This document shows positions 53,563 through 61,133 of a DNA stretch of 64,000 bases, one piece after another. The DNA is from Halosolutus gelatinilyticus (GTDB lineage Archaea > Halobacteriota > Halobacteria > Halobacteriales > Natrialbaceae), in NCBI RefSeq assembly GCF_023028105.1, contig NZ_CP095491.1:496001-560000 (forward strand), written 5' to 3'. The notes under the pieces are model-generated. The model made no database searches. It was not told the DNA's origin and saw nothing but the letters and a program-made list of their open reading frames with translations. Position numbers and translations under genes: made by a program. Every line of letters begins with the position of its first letter. Position 1 is the stretch's first letter.

Positions 53563-53937
53563 GCGGATCGCTCATCGTTGACGGGAGCTGCTGTCGTCCG
53601 CTGACCACGTCGATCGCTGCCGCACTCTGCCATCTCCGCCGTCGTATTCTGCTACCGTTTTCCGCCGTCGCTATCGAAGCTTCCGTCGAACGGGCCTTCT
53701 CCGCGTAACCCTCGTCCCGCCGAGGTCTCCGTTCGAGCGTCGGACGGACGGTCTTGGGTGGCGAATGCGCTGACGGAACCTGGTCGACAGACCTTTGGAT
53801 CCGCGTATTCGTCGACGACCGGCGGTCGGTTCGAACGGATCTGACCGGGCGTGACAACTTCCCGACGATAAACATAATCTGTATATGCCAGATACGAAAA
53901 GAAAATTTTTATTAAGTACACTATCGATAATCTCGGT
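53563..53937. other. Intergenic region, BCCT promoter at right end
   Basis: The left part (to about 53860) is GC-rich and gene-free, with no open frame of coding character. From 53860 it becomes AT-rich. A short palindrome ATCTG-7-CAGAT at 53877-53893 lies just upstream of the TATA box. Confidence 0.5.
53906..53914 (+). promoter_or_regulatory. TATA box of the leader ORF and BCCT gene
   Basis: TTTTTATTA centred 27-28 bases before an ATG at 53938, which is the first codon of the 28-residue leader ORF. The whole run GAAAATTTTTATTAAG is the most AT-rich in this region. Confidence 0.55.
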
Positions 53938-54024
53938 ATGCCATTGCACGGCACAGTCCGGCTGAGGCAGAAACAGGGTGGATCAGCTACGGTGCTGTTC
54001 GGAACCGGAGGTGGGACGGAATGA
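53938..54024 (+). CDS. 28-residue leader ORF overlapping the BCCT start
   Basis: The ATG at 53938 lies at the predicted transcription start, so it could be read as a leaderless codon. The frame runs MPLHGTVRLRQKQGG, SATVLFGTGGGTE to a TGA at 54022-54024 that overlaps the BCCT ATG (ATGA at 54021-54024). The peptide is basic with a Gly-rich end and no hydrophobic segment. The BCCT ribosome binding site lies inside it. It could couple translation to the transporter, as leader peptides do. Too short to test by composition alone. Confidence 0.45.
   Translation: MPLHGTVRLRQKQGGSATVLFGTGGGTE
54007..54012 (+). promoter_or_regulatory. Shine-Dalgarno sequence of the BCCT gene
   Basis: GGAGGT eight bases before the ATG at 54021, complementary to the 16S 3' end. 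It lies within the leader ORF, so ribosomes finishing that ORF could start the transporter. Confidence 0.6.
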
Positions 54025-55658
54025 GCGATGCCGAGAAGGGGATGGTCGGCGAATTCTTCGAGGAGATCGATCCGACGGTTTTCTTGTTCGGTGCGTTGCT
54101 TACGGTCGGCGTGATTGCAGCGTTCTTCATCGACCAAGAGTTCGTCTCGAACGGGATTTCGACCGTCCAGACCGAGGTCCTCGCCTATCTGAACTGGGCA
54201 CTACTGGTGATCGTATTCCTGATCGTCATCTTCCTCCTGTTCCTGATCGTCGGGCCGTGGGGCAAGATCAAGATGGGAGACTCGGATCCGGAGTACAGTT
54301 TCCTGTCGTTCTTCGCGATGCTGTACTCCGCCGGGTTCGCAGCCGGTGTCGTGTTCTGGGGACCGACGGAGGCGCTGTTCTACTACGATTCCCCGTCACC
54401 GCTGTTCGGCATCGAGGCCGGGACGAGCGAGGCGGTCCCAATCGCGATCCAGCAGACACTGTTCCACTGGGCGCTGCCACAGCTGGCCGTGTTCACGATC
54501 ATGGGGCTCGCGATCGGATACTTCGCGTACAACTACGAGAACGTCCCGCTCCGCGTCTCTTCGGCGCTGACGCCGATCATCGGCGCCGATAACCTCGACG
54601 GCCCGGTCGCAAAGGTCGTCGACATCCTCGCCGTCTTCGCGACGATCGGTGGCGTGGCGACCTCACTCGGCTTCATCGGGAGCCAGTTCATCGCTGGCCT
54701 TAACTACCAGTGGGGGATCAGCCTGGGGAACGTCGGTATCCTCCTCGTGGTGACGATGATGACGCTCCTCTTTACGATCTCGATGGTGCTCGGGGTCGAC
54801 AAGGGGATCCGCAGATTATCGAACTTCAACATGGTGCTGTTCGTCGTGCTCATGGTTGCGACGTTCTTCCTGGGACCGACGCTGTTCTTGCTCCTGCTCG
54901 GCTCACAGGCTGTGGGCGGAATGATCACCGATTTCGTCTCTATGAGCCTTTACACCGGTGCCGGCGACGAAGGTGGCACGGCGTGGGTCAACACATGGAC
55001 TGTCTTCTATTGGGCGTGGGCGCTCTCGTGGTCACCGTTCGCTGGCCTGTTCATCGCCCGCATCTCCAAGGGTCGGACCGTCCGCGAGGTCGCGTTCACG
55101 GGGATCGTCGCGACCTCTGCGGCGACCATCCCGTGGTTCACGTTTGTCGGCGGCACTGCCCTGATGTACCACCACAATGGCACGGCCGACTTCAGCACCG
55201 TCATCGCCAACAACACACCGGAACTGTCGGGCTTCATCCTCTTCGAGGCGTTCCCCCTTGGAACCGTGTTCATGATCGCCTTCATGGTTCTCGTAACGAC
55301 ATTCTTCGTCACGTCGGCCGACTCCTCGACGCTGGCCGTCTCGATGATGACGACCGGCGGCAAGGCCCGCCCATCGACCATCAACCGGATCTTCTGGGGC
55401 GTCGTCCTCGGCGTGACCGCGGCGATCCTCATGATCATCGGCGGCAACGACGGAACCGGCGCGCTTCAGGACGCCGTCATCATCACCGGCGCACCGTTCG
55501 CCTTCGTCTGCTTCCTCGCGATGCTCTCGCTGATCAAGAACTTCGGCTCGAACTACGGCCGCGTGCTCCTGCAAGATGAAACCGTCCTCGTGGGCTCGAG
55601 CGCGACGACTGAACCCGAATCGCCGCCCGGCGGCCCCGTCGAATCGGACGACGACTGA
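54021..55658 (+). CDS. BCCT-family transporter with atypical substrate box
   Basis: The 545-residue protein has 12 membrane segments and the BCCT signature FYWAWALSWSPFAGLFIARISKG. Where BetP-like transporters have an aromatic box for quaternary amines, this protein keeps one Trp (H149-W150) but has Leu155, Phe158 and Ala334 in place of Trp194, Tyr197 and Trp374 of BetP. The glycine stretch after the third helix reads GFAAG, not GMGIG. So its substrate is probably not betaine. It should act by sodium- or proton-coupled import. The acidic C-terminus is short (SPPGGPVESDDD). It is preceded by the leader ORF and followed by a class III aminotransferase. Confidence 0.85.
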   Translation: MSDAEKGMVGEFFEEIDPTVFLFGALLTVGVIAAFFIDQEFVSNGISTVQTEVLAYLNWALLVIVFLIVIFLLFLIVGPWGKIKMGDSDPEYSFLSFFAMLYSAGFAAGVVFWGPTEALFYYDSPSPLFGIEAGTSEAVPIAIQQTLFHWALPQLAVFTIMGLAIGYFAYNYENVPLRVSSALTPIIGADNLDGPVAKVVDILAVFATIGGVATSLGFIGSQFIAGLNYQWGISLGNVGILLVVTMMTLLFTISMVLGVDKGIRRLSNFNMVLFVVLMVATFFLGPTLFLLLLGSQAVGGMITDFVSMSLYTGAGDEGGTAWVNTWTVFYWAWALSWSPFAGLFIARISKGRTVREVAFTGIVATSAATIPWFTFVGGTALMYHHNGTADFSTVIANNTPELSGFILFEAFPLGTVFMIAFMVLVTTFFVTSADSSTLAVSMMTTGGKARPSTINRIFWGVVLGVTAAILMIIGGNDGTGALQDAVIITGAPFAFVCFLAMLSLIKNFGSNYGRVLLQDETVLVGSSATTEPESPPGGPVESDDD

Positions 55659-55780
55659 GACGCCGACGCCCTCTGCCTCTCCGGCCGACGCGTCGCGTCG
55701 GCCGTCATGCTGTTCGCTTTTCTCGCGCGCCCGACCGACGAGCGCTGTTTCGCTCCGTCCCCTCGAGAATCGATAACAAG

Positions 55781-55788
55781 TTTTAATG
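55781..55788 (+). promoter_or_regulatory. TATA box of the second class III aminotransferase
   Basis: TTTTAATG centred about 27 bases before the ATG at 55812; leaderless start predicted. The following TAAACATAAACTGTGTATG resembles TAAACATAATCTGTATATG at 53869-53887 upstream of the BCCT promoter. Confidence 0.5.
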
Positions 55789-55811
55789 TACGATGTAAAC
55801 ATAAACTGTGT

Positions 55812-57179
55812 ATGGATAGGGACACGGCGGAACCCGACGCGGGCGAGCTTCCGGGTCCGAACGCGCAGCGATGGGTCGACTTCCATCAGGAGTACTCCGC
55901 GCCCAGCGAGTACTCCCACGAGTTCGTCTGGGACGTCACCCGCGAGGCCGACGGCCCGTTCGTCACGGACGTCGACGGCAACGTGTTGCTCGATTTCACC
56001 TGTCACATCGGCGCGGCGCCGCTCGGCTACAACAACGAGAAGATCACGTCGAAACTCCGCGAGTTCGACCTCGTCGAGCCGATGAAGATCGCCGGCCAGG
56101 ACATGTACTTCGGAGCCGGTTCCGACCCCGCCGAGGCCGAGTTTCCGGGCTCGAGCCACCTGATGGAGAGACTCGTCAACGTCTCGAGCCAGTACGGGAT
56201 GGACACGGTCTTCCTTTCGAACTCCGGCGCGGAGGCCGTCGAGAACGCGATGAAGATCGCCCACGACCACCGGGCGCCTGCGAAGTACGGCGTGGCCTTC
56301 GCCGGCAGCTTCCACGGCCGGACCCTGGGGACGCTCTCGATCACGAAGTCCAAGTCGGTCTACACGCGCCACTACCCCGAGATCGGCGGCATCGAAACGA
56401 TCCCGTTTTGCGACTGTCGGGCCCGCGACAGTTCCGGCGACCCCTGCGACTGCGGATTCTTCACCGGATCGAGCTCGCGGCTCCGCGGCACCCTCTCGCC
56501 GGAGGGCGGTCACATTGATCCCGACGAGATCGCCTTCTTGATCCTCGAGCCGATCCAGGGCGTCGGCGGCTACCGCTTCCCGAGCGAGGGGTTCGTACAG
56601 GAGGTCGCTGACGTCACCGACGAGTACGACATTCCGCTGGTCGTCGACGAGATCCAATCCGGCGTCGGTCGCACCGGCGAGATCTGGGCTTCGGATCACT
56701 ACCCGATCGAACCCGACGTCATCGCCAGCGCGAAGGCGCTGCGCGTCGGCGCGACCATCTCCCGATCGGAGGTGTTCCCCAGCGAGAAGAACCGCCTGGG
56801 ATCGACGTTCGGCGGCGGCGATCTGCTGGGTTCGATGATGGGCGCGTTCACGCTGGAGGCGATCGAGGAGCACGACCTGCTCGACAACGCTACCCGACGC
56901 GGCGAGCAGGCGAAAGAACTGCTCCGGGACGGCGCGCCGTCCCACGTCGAGGACGTCCGCGGCACGGGACTGATGCTCGCGGTCGAGTTCGACACGCCGG
57001 AGCGACGCACCGCCGTGGTCCAGGAGGCGCTGCGACGCGGTCTGCTCACGCTCGGCTGCGGGAAGAAGACTGTCCGGCTGCTCCCGCCGCTGGACTCGAC
57101 CGAGCGCGAGATCGAACTCGGCGTCTCGATCTTCCGCGAGGCGATCGAAGCGGCCGGAACGACCGCGAAGGTCGCCTAG
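55812..57179 (+). CDS. Class III aminotransferase with CxC..CxC insertion
   Basis: The protein of 455 residues has FLSNSGAEAVENAMKIA (PLP phosphate site), VVDEIQSGVGRTGEIW and the Schiff-base Lys308 in ASAKALRVG. It resembles 4-aminobutyrate or lysine 6-aminotransferases of the same fold. Between the PLP phosphate site and the cofactor Asp lies an inserted segment with Cys200, Cys202, Cys212 and Cys214 (FCDCRA, PCDCGF), a possible metal site. It lies 153 bases after the BCCT gene on the same strand. It belongs to the same class as the aminotransferase at 49623 but differs widely. Confidence 0.88.
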   Translation: MDRDTAEPDAGELPGPNAQRWVDFHQEYSAPSEYSHEFVWDVTREADGPFVTDVDGNVLLDFTCHIGAAPLGYNNEKITSKLREFDLVEPMKIAGQDMYFGAGSDPAEAEFPGSSHLMERLVNVSSQYGMDTVFLSNSGAEAVENAMKIAHDHRAPAKYGVAFAGSFHGRTLGTLSITKSKSVYTRHYPEIGGIETIPFCDCRARDSSGDPCDCGFFTGSSSRLRGTLSPEGGHIDPDEIAFLILEPIQGVGGYRFPSEGFVQEVADVTDEYDIPLVVDEIQSGVGRTGEIWASDHYPIEPDVIASAKALRVGATISRSEVFPSEKNRLGSTFGGGDLLGSMMGAFTLEAIEEHDLLDNATRRGEQAKELLRDGAPSHVEDVRGTGLMLAVEFDTPERRTAVVQEALRRGLLTLGCGKKTVRLLPPLDSTEREIELGVSIFREAIEAAGTTAKVA

Positions 57180-57268
57180 TCTTCGACGGAACCCCCTCAG
57201 GTCCGGGGGTCCGCCGCGAGCATGTGCAAGCTGAACCGTCTTTCGCGAACCGGTCGAATACTCGTGAG

Positions 57269-57448
57269 ATGACGTTTCAACCCCCGGTCGAGTGTCCGAT
57301 CTGCGGCAACACGCTGGCGCTCGATCGCACCCTCGAAGATCACCTCATGCGGGAACACGAGCACCGAGAAGTGGCCCGACACGTGGCTTCCCGAGACGGA
57401 AACGGAGGCGGTGACGGCGGGGCCGCGACGGAGCTGTACTCCGACTGA
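57269..57448 (+). CDS. Small C2H2 zinc-finger protein
   Basis: The protein of 59 residues has C-P-I-C, 12 residues, then H-x4-H (CPICGNTLALDR, HLMREH), the classic C2H2 spacing. A Gly-rich disordered tail and ELYSD follow. I start at 57269 (MTFQPPVECPIC). Small zinc-finger proteins are common in haloarchaea and some bind DNA or act in regulation; its target is unknown. It lies between two converging blocks. Confidence 0.75.
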   Translation: MTFQPPVECPICGNTLALDRTLEDHLMREHEHREVARHVASRDGNGGGDGGAATELYSD

Positions 57449-57505
57449 TTCCGCGTTCGCCGTCGGTTCTGCCGGCAGTCGTTCGACCTGAAACCCGACG
57501 AACTC

Positions 57506-58750
57506 CTACGAGACGTCCGGAGTCCGCTCGACGATCGTCACGCCCTGCATCTCCGAGAGCGCCGCGAGCACCTCGCGCAGGTGATCCGGTCCGCTGCCTT
57601 CGAGGCCGATCGTCACGGGCGTTCGGTTCGGGTGATCGACCGCGGTCCGATCGGCGCGTTCCAGCCGGTCGAGTTCGGCGCCGCGGTCTTCGACGGTCTC
57701 CATCACGGCCCCGAGCGTCGTCGGCCAGCCCTCGATCGCCAGGCGAACGTCGACGTAGCGCCCGAGTTCGGCGAGCCCGGTGCGGGTCAGGTCGGCGTGT
57801 TCGGTGAGATTGACGTTCCCGCCGGAGACGAGGACGGCGACGTGCTCGCCCGCGACGTCGAGTTCATGCGACAGCAGCGCGGCCAGCGGCGCCGCGCCGG
57901 CGCTCTCGGCGACGGTCTTCGCCCGCTCGGCCAGCAGTGCCACCGCGGTCGCGATCTCGCGATCGTCGACGGCCACGACGTCGTCGACGACCTCGCGGGC
58001 GACCGCGAAGGTGGTCGAAAGCATGCGGGTGTCCGCGATCCCCTCCGCGACTGTGTCGACGTCCGACAGTTCGCGGATCTCGCCGGCCTCAAGCGACGGT
58101 TTGGCGTGGGCGGCGCCCTCGGGCTGGACGCCGACGATGCGAACGTCCCGATCGTGGGCGTTCAGAACCGTACCGACGCCCGAGATGAGGCCGCCGCCGC
58201 CGATCGCGACGAGGACGGTGTCCAGTTCGGGGAACTGCTCCAGCAGTTCGAACCCGATCGTCCCCTGGCCGGCGATGATCGCCTCGTCGTCGAAGGGGTG
58301 GACGAACGTTCGGCCCGACACCTCGGCGCGTTCGAGGGCGTACTCGTAGGAGCGCTCGTAAATGTCCCCCTCGACGACGACCTCGGCGCCGTAGCCCCGC
58401 GTCGCGTCGATCTTCGCCGCGGGGGTCACCTCCGGCACGACGATCGTGGTGTCCACGTCGAGCAGGTCGCCGGCGAGCGCGACGCCCTGGGCGTGGTTTC
58501 CGGCGCTCGAGGCGATGACGCCGGTTTCGCGTTCCTCGGGCGAAAGCTGCGCCATCTTGTTGTACGCGCCTCGGATCTTGAACGAGCCCGTCCGTTGGAC
58601 GTTCTCGAGTTTGAGGCCGACCGAGGCCGCGCCGCTCATCTCCGCGAACGTTCGCGACGTGTCGAGCGGCGTGCGGTGGACGACATCGTCGATCCGATCG
58701 CGGGCCCGCTCGACGTCCTCGACGGTGACCGGCGATCGCGGCCCGGTCAT
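57506..58750 (-). CDS. Threonine/serine dehydratase with C-terminal ACT domain
   Basis: The protein of 414 residues deaminates threonine to 2-oxobutyrate with PLP. The PLP Lys is in GSFKIRGAYNK, the phosphate loop in IGGGGLISG and SSAGNHAQG is conserved. The final 80 residues (GRYVDVRLAIEGWPTTLG to the end) form an ACT regulatory domain, so it may respond to an amino acid effector. Its ATG at 58750 overlaps the stop of the upstream amidohydrolase (ATGA), which ties it to that gene. Catabolic or biosynthetic use cannot be told. Confidence 0.92.
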   Translation of the reverse strand: MTGPRSPVTVEDVERARDRIDDVVHRTPLDTSRTFAEMSGAASVGLKLENVQRTGSFKIRGAYNKMAQLSPEERETGVIASSAGNHAQGVALAGDLLDVDTTIVVPEVTPAAKIDATRGYGAEVVVEGDIYERSYEYALERAEVSGRTFVHPFDDEAIIAGQGTIGFELLEQFPELDTVLVAIGGGGLISGVGTVLNAHDRDVRIVGVQPEGAAHAKPSLEAGEIRELSDVDTVAEGIADTRMLSTTFAVAREVVDDVVAVDDREIATAVALLAERAKTVAESAGAAPLAALLSHELDVAGEHVAVLVSGGNVNLTEHADLTRTGLAELGRYVDVRLAIEGWPTTLGAVMETVEDRGAELDRLERADRTAVDHPNRTPVTIGLEGSGPDHLREVLAALSEMQGVTIVERTPDVS

Positions 58751-60027
58751 GGCCGACGCTCCGTGAGCGCGAGGATCGACTCCGTGAGCACCGAGACGCC
58801 GATCTCCAGGCTCCGTTCGTCGACATCGAACGTCGGCGTGTGGTGGCTCGTCGGGTGGTCGGTGCCGACGATCATGTACGACGCGAGCCCCCCGTTCTCC
58901 TGGACCCGTTCCATCAGGAAGGTGGCGTCCTCGCTGGCGCCGAAGTCCGCGCTCGGCAGCACGGTGTCGACGCCCGCGACGCCGCGAGCAACCTCGGCGA
59001 CGAGGCGCTGCAGTTCGGGATCGCTGTCGGCCCGCGGCGACTCGCTCTCGATTTCGACCTCCGCGCGGCAGCCGTGGAGCTCCGCGGCGTTGCGGATGAC
59101 GCGGCGGAGTCGCGACTTCGCGTACTCCATGAGTTCCGTCGTCTCGCCGCGGGCCTCCGCCTTGAGGGTGGCGTGCTCGGCGATGACGTTGCTCGTCGTT
59201 CCCGCCTCGACCCGACCGATGTTCACCCGGGTCATCCCGTCGGCGTGACGCGGGATGCCGTACGCGTTCTCGATCGCCGTTCCGAGCGCGTGGATCGCGT
59301 TGTCGCCCTCGTTGGGCGCCTTCCCCGCGTGCGCGGAGGTCCCCTCGATCGTCGCGTCGACGTGGCACATCGCGAGCGGCTTCTCGATGCCGGCGACGAC
59401 CTCGCCCGTGGGGTGGTCGAGGCCGACGTGGACCGCCAGCAGGTAGTCGAGATCGGCGGTGTAGTCGCTGTTCGCCATCGGACAACCGCCGCCGCTGGTC
59501 TCCTCGGCGGGCTGGAAGAAGACGACAAGTCGACCCGAAAAGTCGCTCTCCGAGATCGCTTCGAGAACGGCCAGTCCCCAGGTCATGTGGGCGTCGTGAC
59601 CGCAGGCGTGCATCGTGCCGTCGATCTCCGAGCGGAACTCCTCGGCGGCCGGCGCGTGGTCCGGATCGGTCGACTCCTCGATGAACAGGCCGTCGATGTC
59701 GACCCGCAGTCCGATCGCGGGCCCCTCGCCGCGGTCGAGGATGGCGACTGCGCCCGTGTTTCCGCCCGCCATCCGATCGAGCAGCGCCTCGTCGACGCCC
59801 CGCGTTCGGGCGCGCTCGAACCAGGGGTCCAGTTCTGCGTCGTCGGGAACGGCCATCCGATCGGCGGGGTCGTAGGCGTCGGGACCGACGGCGAGATCGT
59901 CGACGTCGAGCGCGCGGAGTTCTTCGACGAGGCGCGCGGTGGTGGCGAATTCGCACCACGCGGGCTCCGGATGGCGGTGCAGGTCGCGTCGGACGGCGAC
60001 GAGCCGATCGCGAATCGATTCGCTCAT
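58747..60027 (-). CDS. AbgA-like M20-family amidohydrolase, copy 2
   Basis: The 426-residue protein has MHACGHDAHM, FFQPAEE and SNVIAEH, with the AbgA-like N-terminal stretch (HPEPAWCEFATTARLVEEL, then DPADRMAVPDD and WFERARTRG). It is a clear paralogue of 51541-52824 across its full length (for example GLASYMIVGTDHPTSHHTPT versus GLASYLLVGTDHPTNHHTPT). It should release an amino acid from an amide. The overlap with threonine dehydratase suggests the product feeds deamination. Minus TATA TATAATTAAG at 60053-60062 gives a very short leader. Confidence 0.88.
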   Translation of the reverse strand: MSESIRDRLVAVRRDLHRHPEPAWCEFATTARLVEELRALDVDDLAVGPDAYDPADRMAVPDDAELDPWFERARTRGVDEALLDRMAGGNTGAVAILDRGEGPAIGLRVDIDGLFIEESTDPDHAPAAEEFRSEIDGTMHACGHDAHMTWGLAVLEAISESDFSGRLVVFFQPAEETSGGGCPMANSDYTADLDYLLAVHVGLDHPTGEVVAGIEKPLAMCHVDATIEGTSAHAGKAPNEGDNAIHALGTAIENAYGIPRHADGMTRVNIGRVEAGTTSNVIAEHATLKAEARGETTELMEYAKSRLRRVIRNAAELHGCRAEVEIESESPRADSDPELQRLVAEVARGVAGVDTVLPSADFGASEDATFLMERVQENGGLASYMIVGTDHPTSHHTPTFDVDERSLEIGVSVLTESILALTERRP

Positions 60028-60052
60028 GCTAGCGACTGACTCGCTCCACCGA

Positions 60053-60062
60053 CTTAATTATA
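60053..60062 (-). promoter_or_regulatory. TATA box of the amidohydrolase/threonine dehydratase operon
   Basis: Minus-strand TATAATTAAG about 27-30 bases before the ATG at 60027. It is preceded by a TACAC/GTGTA inverted pair (60061-60086). Confidence 0.5.
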
Positions 60063-60155
60063 CACAATCATCGGTTACGTCGTGTACACAAAAGGGATAA
60101 GGTACGGCGTCTCGATCGTCACACAACGCGTCCGTCCGACGCGGCACCGATCGAT

Positions 60156-61127
60156 ATGAGCGAGAATCCAGATATCGTCGTTCTCCGAGAGGGGACGGAG
60201 GGACTGTCGATGGAATCGTACGTCGAAACGCTGCGCGAGCGACTGCCCGACTCCGACGTGGCGCTGGCGCGAACGCCGAAGGAGGAGCGCGAACTCGTCC
60301 CGAAGGCGCAAGTGGTGACCGGGATCACGATCGAGGAGGACCTCCTCGAACGAGCCGATCGGCTCGAGTTGTTCGCGTGCACGTTCGCGGGCACGGACCA
60401 CGTGCCGATGGACGCGCTCGACGAGCACGGCGTCGCCGTCACGAACGCGGGCGGTATCCACGCGCCGGGCATCGCCGAGCAGGCGATCGGGAACGTGCTC
60501 GTGTTCGCCCGGCGGCTCCACGAGGGGTGGCGCCGCAAGCGAAACGGCGAGTGGCGTCACTTCCAATCGTACGAGTTCACGGACAGCACCGTGACGATCG
60601 TCGGCCTCGGTTCGATCGGGCGGGAGGTCGTCAAGCGACTCCAGGGGTTCGAGGTCGAGACGATCGGCATCCGCTACACGCCCGAGAAGGGCGGTCCGAC
60701 CGACGAGGTGCTCGGCTTCGACGAGGACGATATTCACGAGGCCTTCGCCCGCAGCGACTACGTCGTCGTCGCCTGCCCGCTCAACGACCTGACCCGCGGG
60801 CTCGTCAGCGAGGCGGAACTGGCGACGCTCCCGCCGAACGCGGTCGTCGTCAACGCCGCCCGCGGCGGGATCGTCGACACCGACGCGCTCGTCTCGGCGC
60901 TGCAGACCGAGGGGATCCGCGGCGCCGCGCTCGACGTGACCGATCCCGAACCGCTTCCGAACGACCACCCGCTCTGGGATCTCGAGAACTGCCTCATCAC
61001 GCCCCACACGGGCGGCCACACGCCGAAACACTGGGATCGTCTCGCCGACATCGTCGCGCACAACGTCGCGGCGCTCGACGAGGGCGGCGAGCTGGAGAAC
61101 GCGGTTCTCGTCCCCGGGTCGAGCTGA
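60156..61127 (+). CDS. D-2-hydroxyacid dehydrogenase
   Basis: The 323-residue NAD(P)-dependent enzyme interconverts 2-oxo acids and D-2-hydroxy acids. The Rossmann motif is GLGSIG near residue 152. The catalytic Arg is in NAARGGIVD, the Glu in VTDPEPLP and the His in ITPHTGGHTP. Haloferax D2-HDH is of this family. The neighbouring oxidase gene starts six bases after its stop codon, so they share an operon and may interconvert the same substrate. The divergent amidohydrolase shares its control region. Confidence 0.9.
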   Translation: MSENPDIVVLREGTEGLSMESYVETLRERLPDSDVALARTPKEERELVPKAQVVTGITIEEDLLERADRLELFACTFAGTDHVPMDALDEHGVAVTNAGGIHAPGIAEQAIGNVLVFARRLHEGWRRKRNGEWRHFQSYEFTDSTVTIVGLGSIGREVVKRLQGFEVETIGIRYTPEKGGPTDEVLGFDEDDIHEAFARSDYVVVACPLNDLTRGLVSEAELATLPPNAVVVNAARGGIVDTDALVSALQTEGIRGAALDVTDPEPLPNDHPLWDLENCLITPHTGGHTPKHWDRLADIVAHNVAALDEGGELENAVLVPGSS

Positions 61128-61133
61128 CGACCC

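Noticed and set aside
53652-54137. Minus-strand frame of 161 codons across the BCCT promoter
   Set aside because: It mixes GC-rich and AT-rich composition with no bias and covers the promoter and the transporter start.
57506-60027. Hydroxyectoine degradation (EutB-like threonine dehydratase with DoeB-like hydrolase)
   Set aside because: The dehydratase is long with an ACT domain, unlike EutB, and neither ectoine hydrolase (DoeA/EutD) nor EutC is present.
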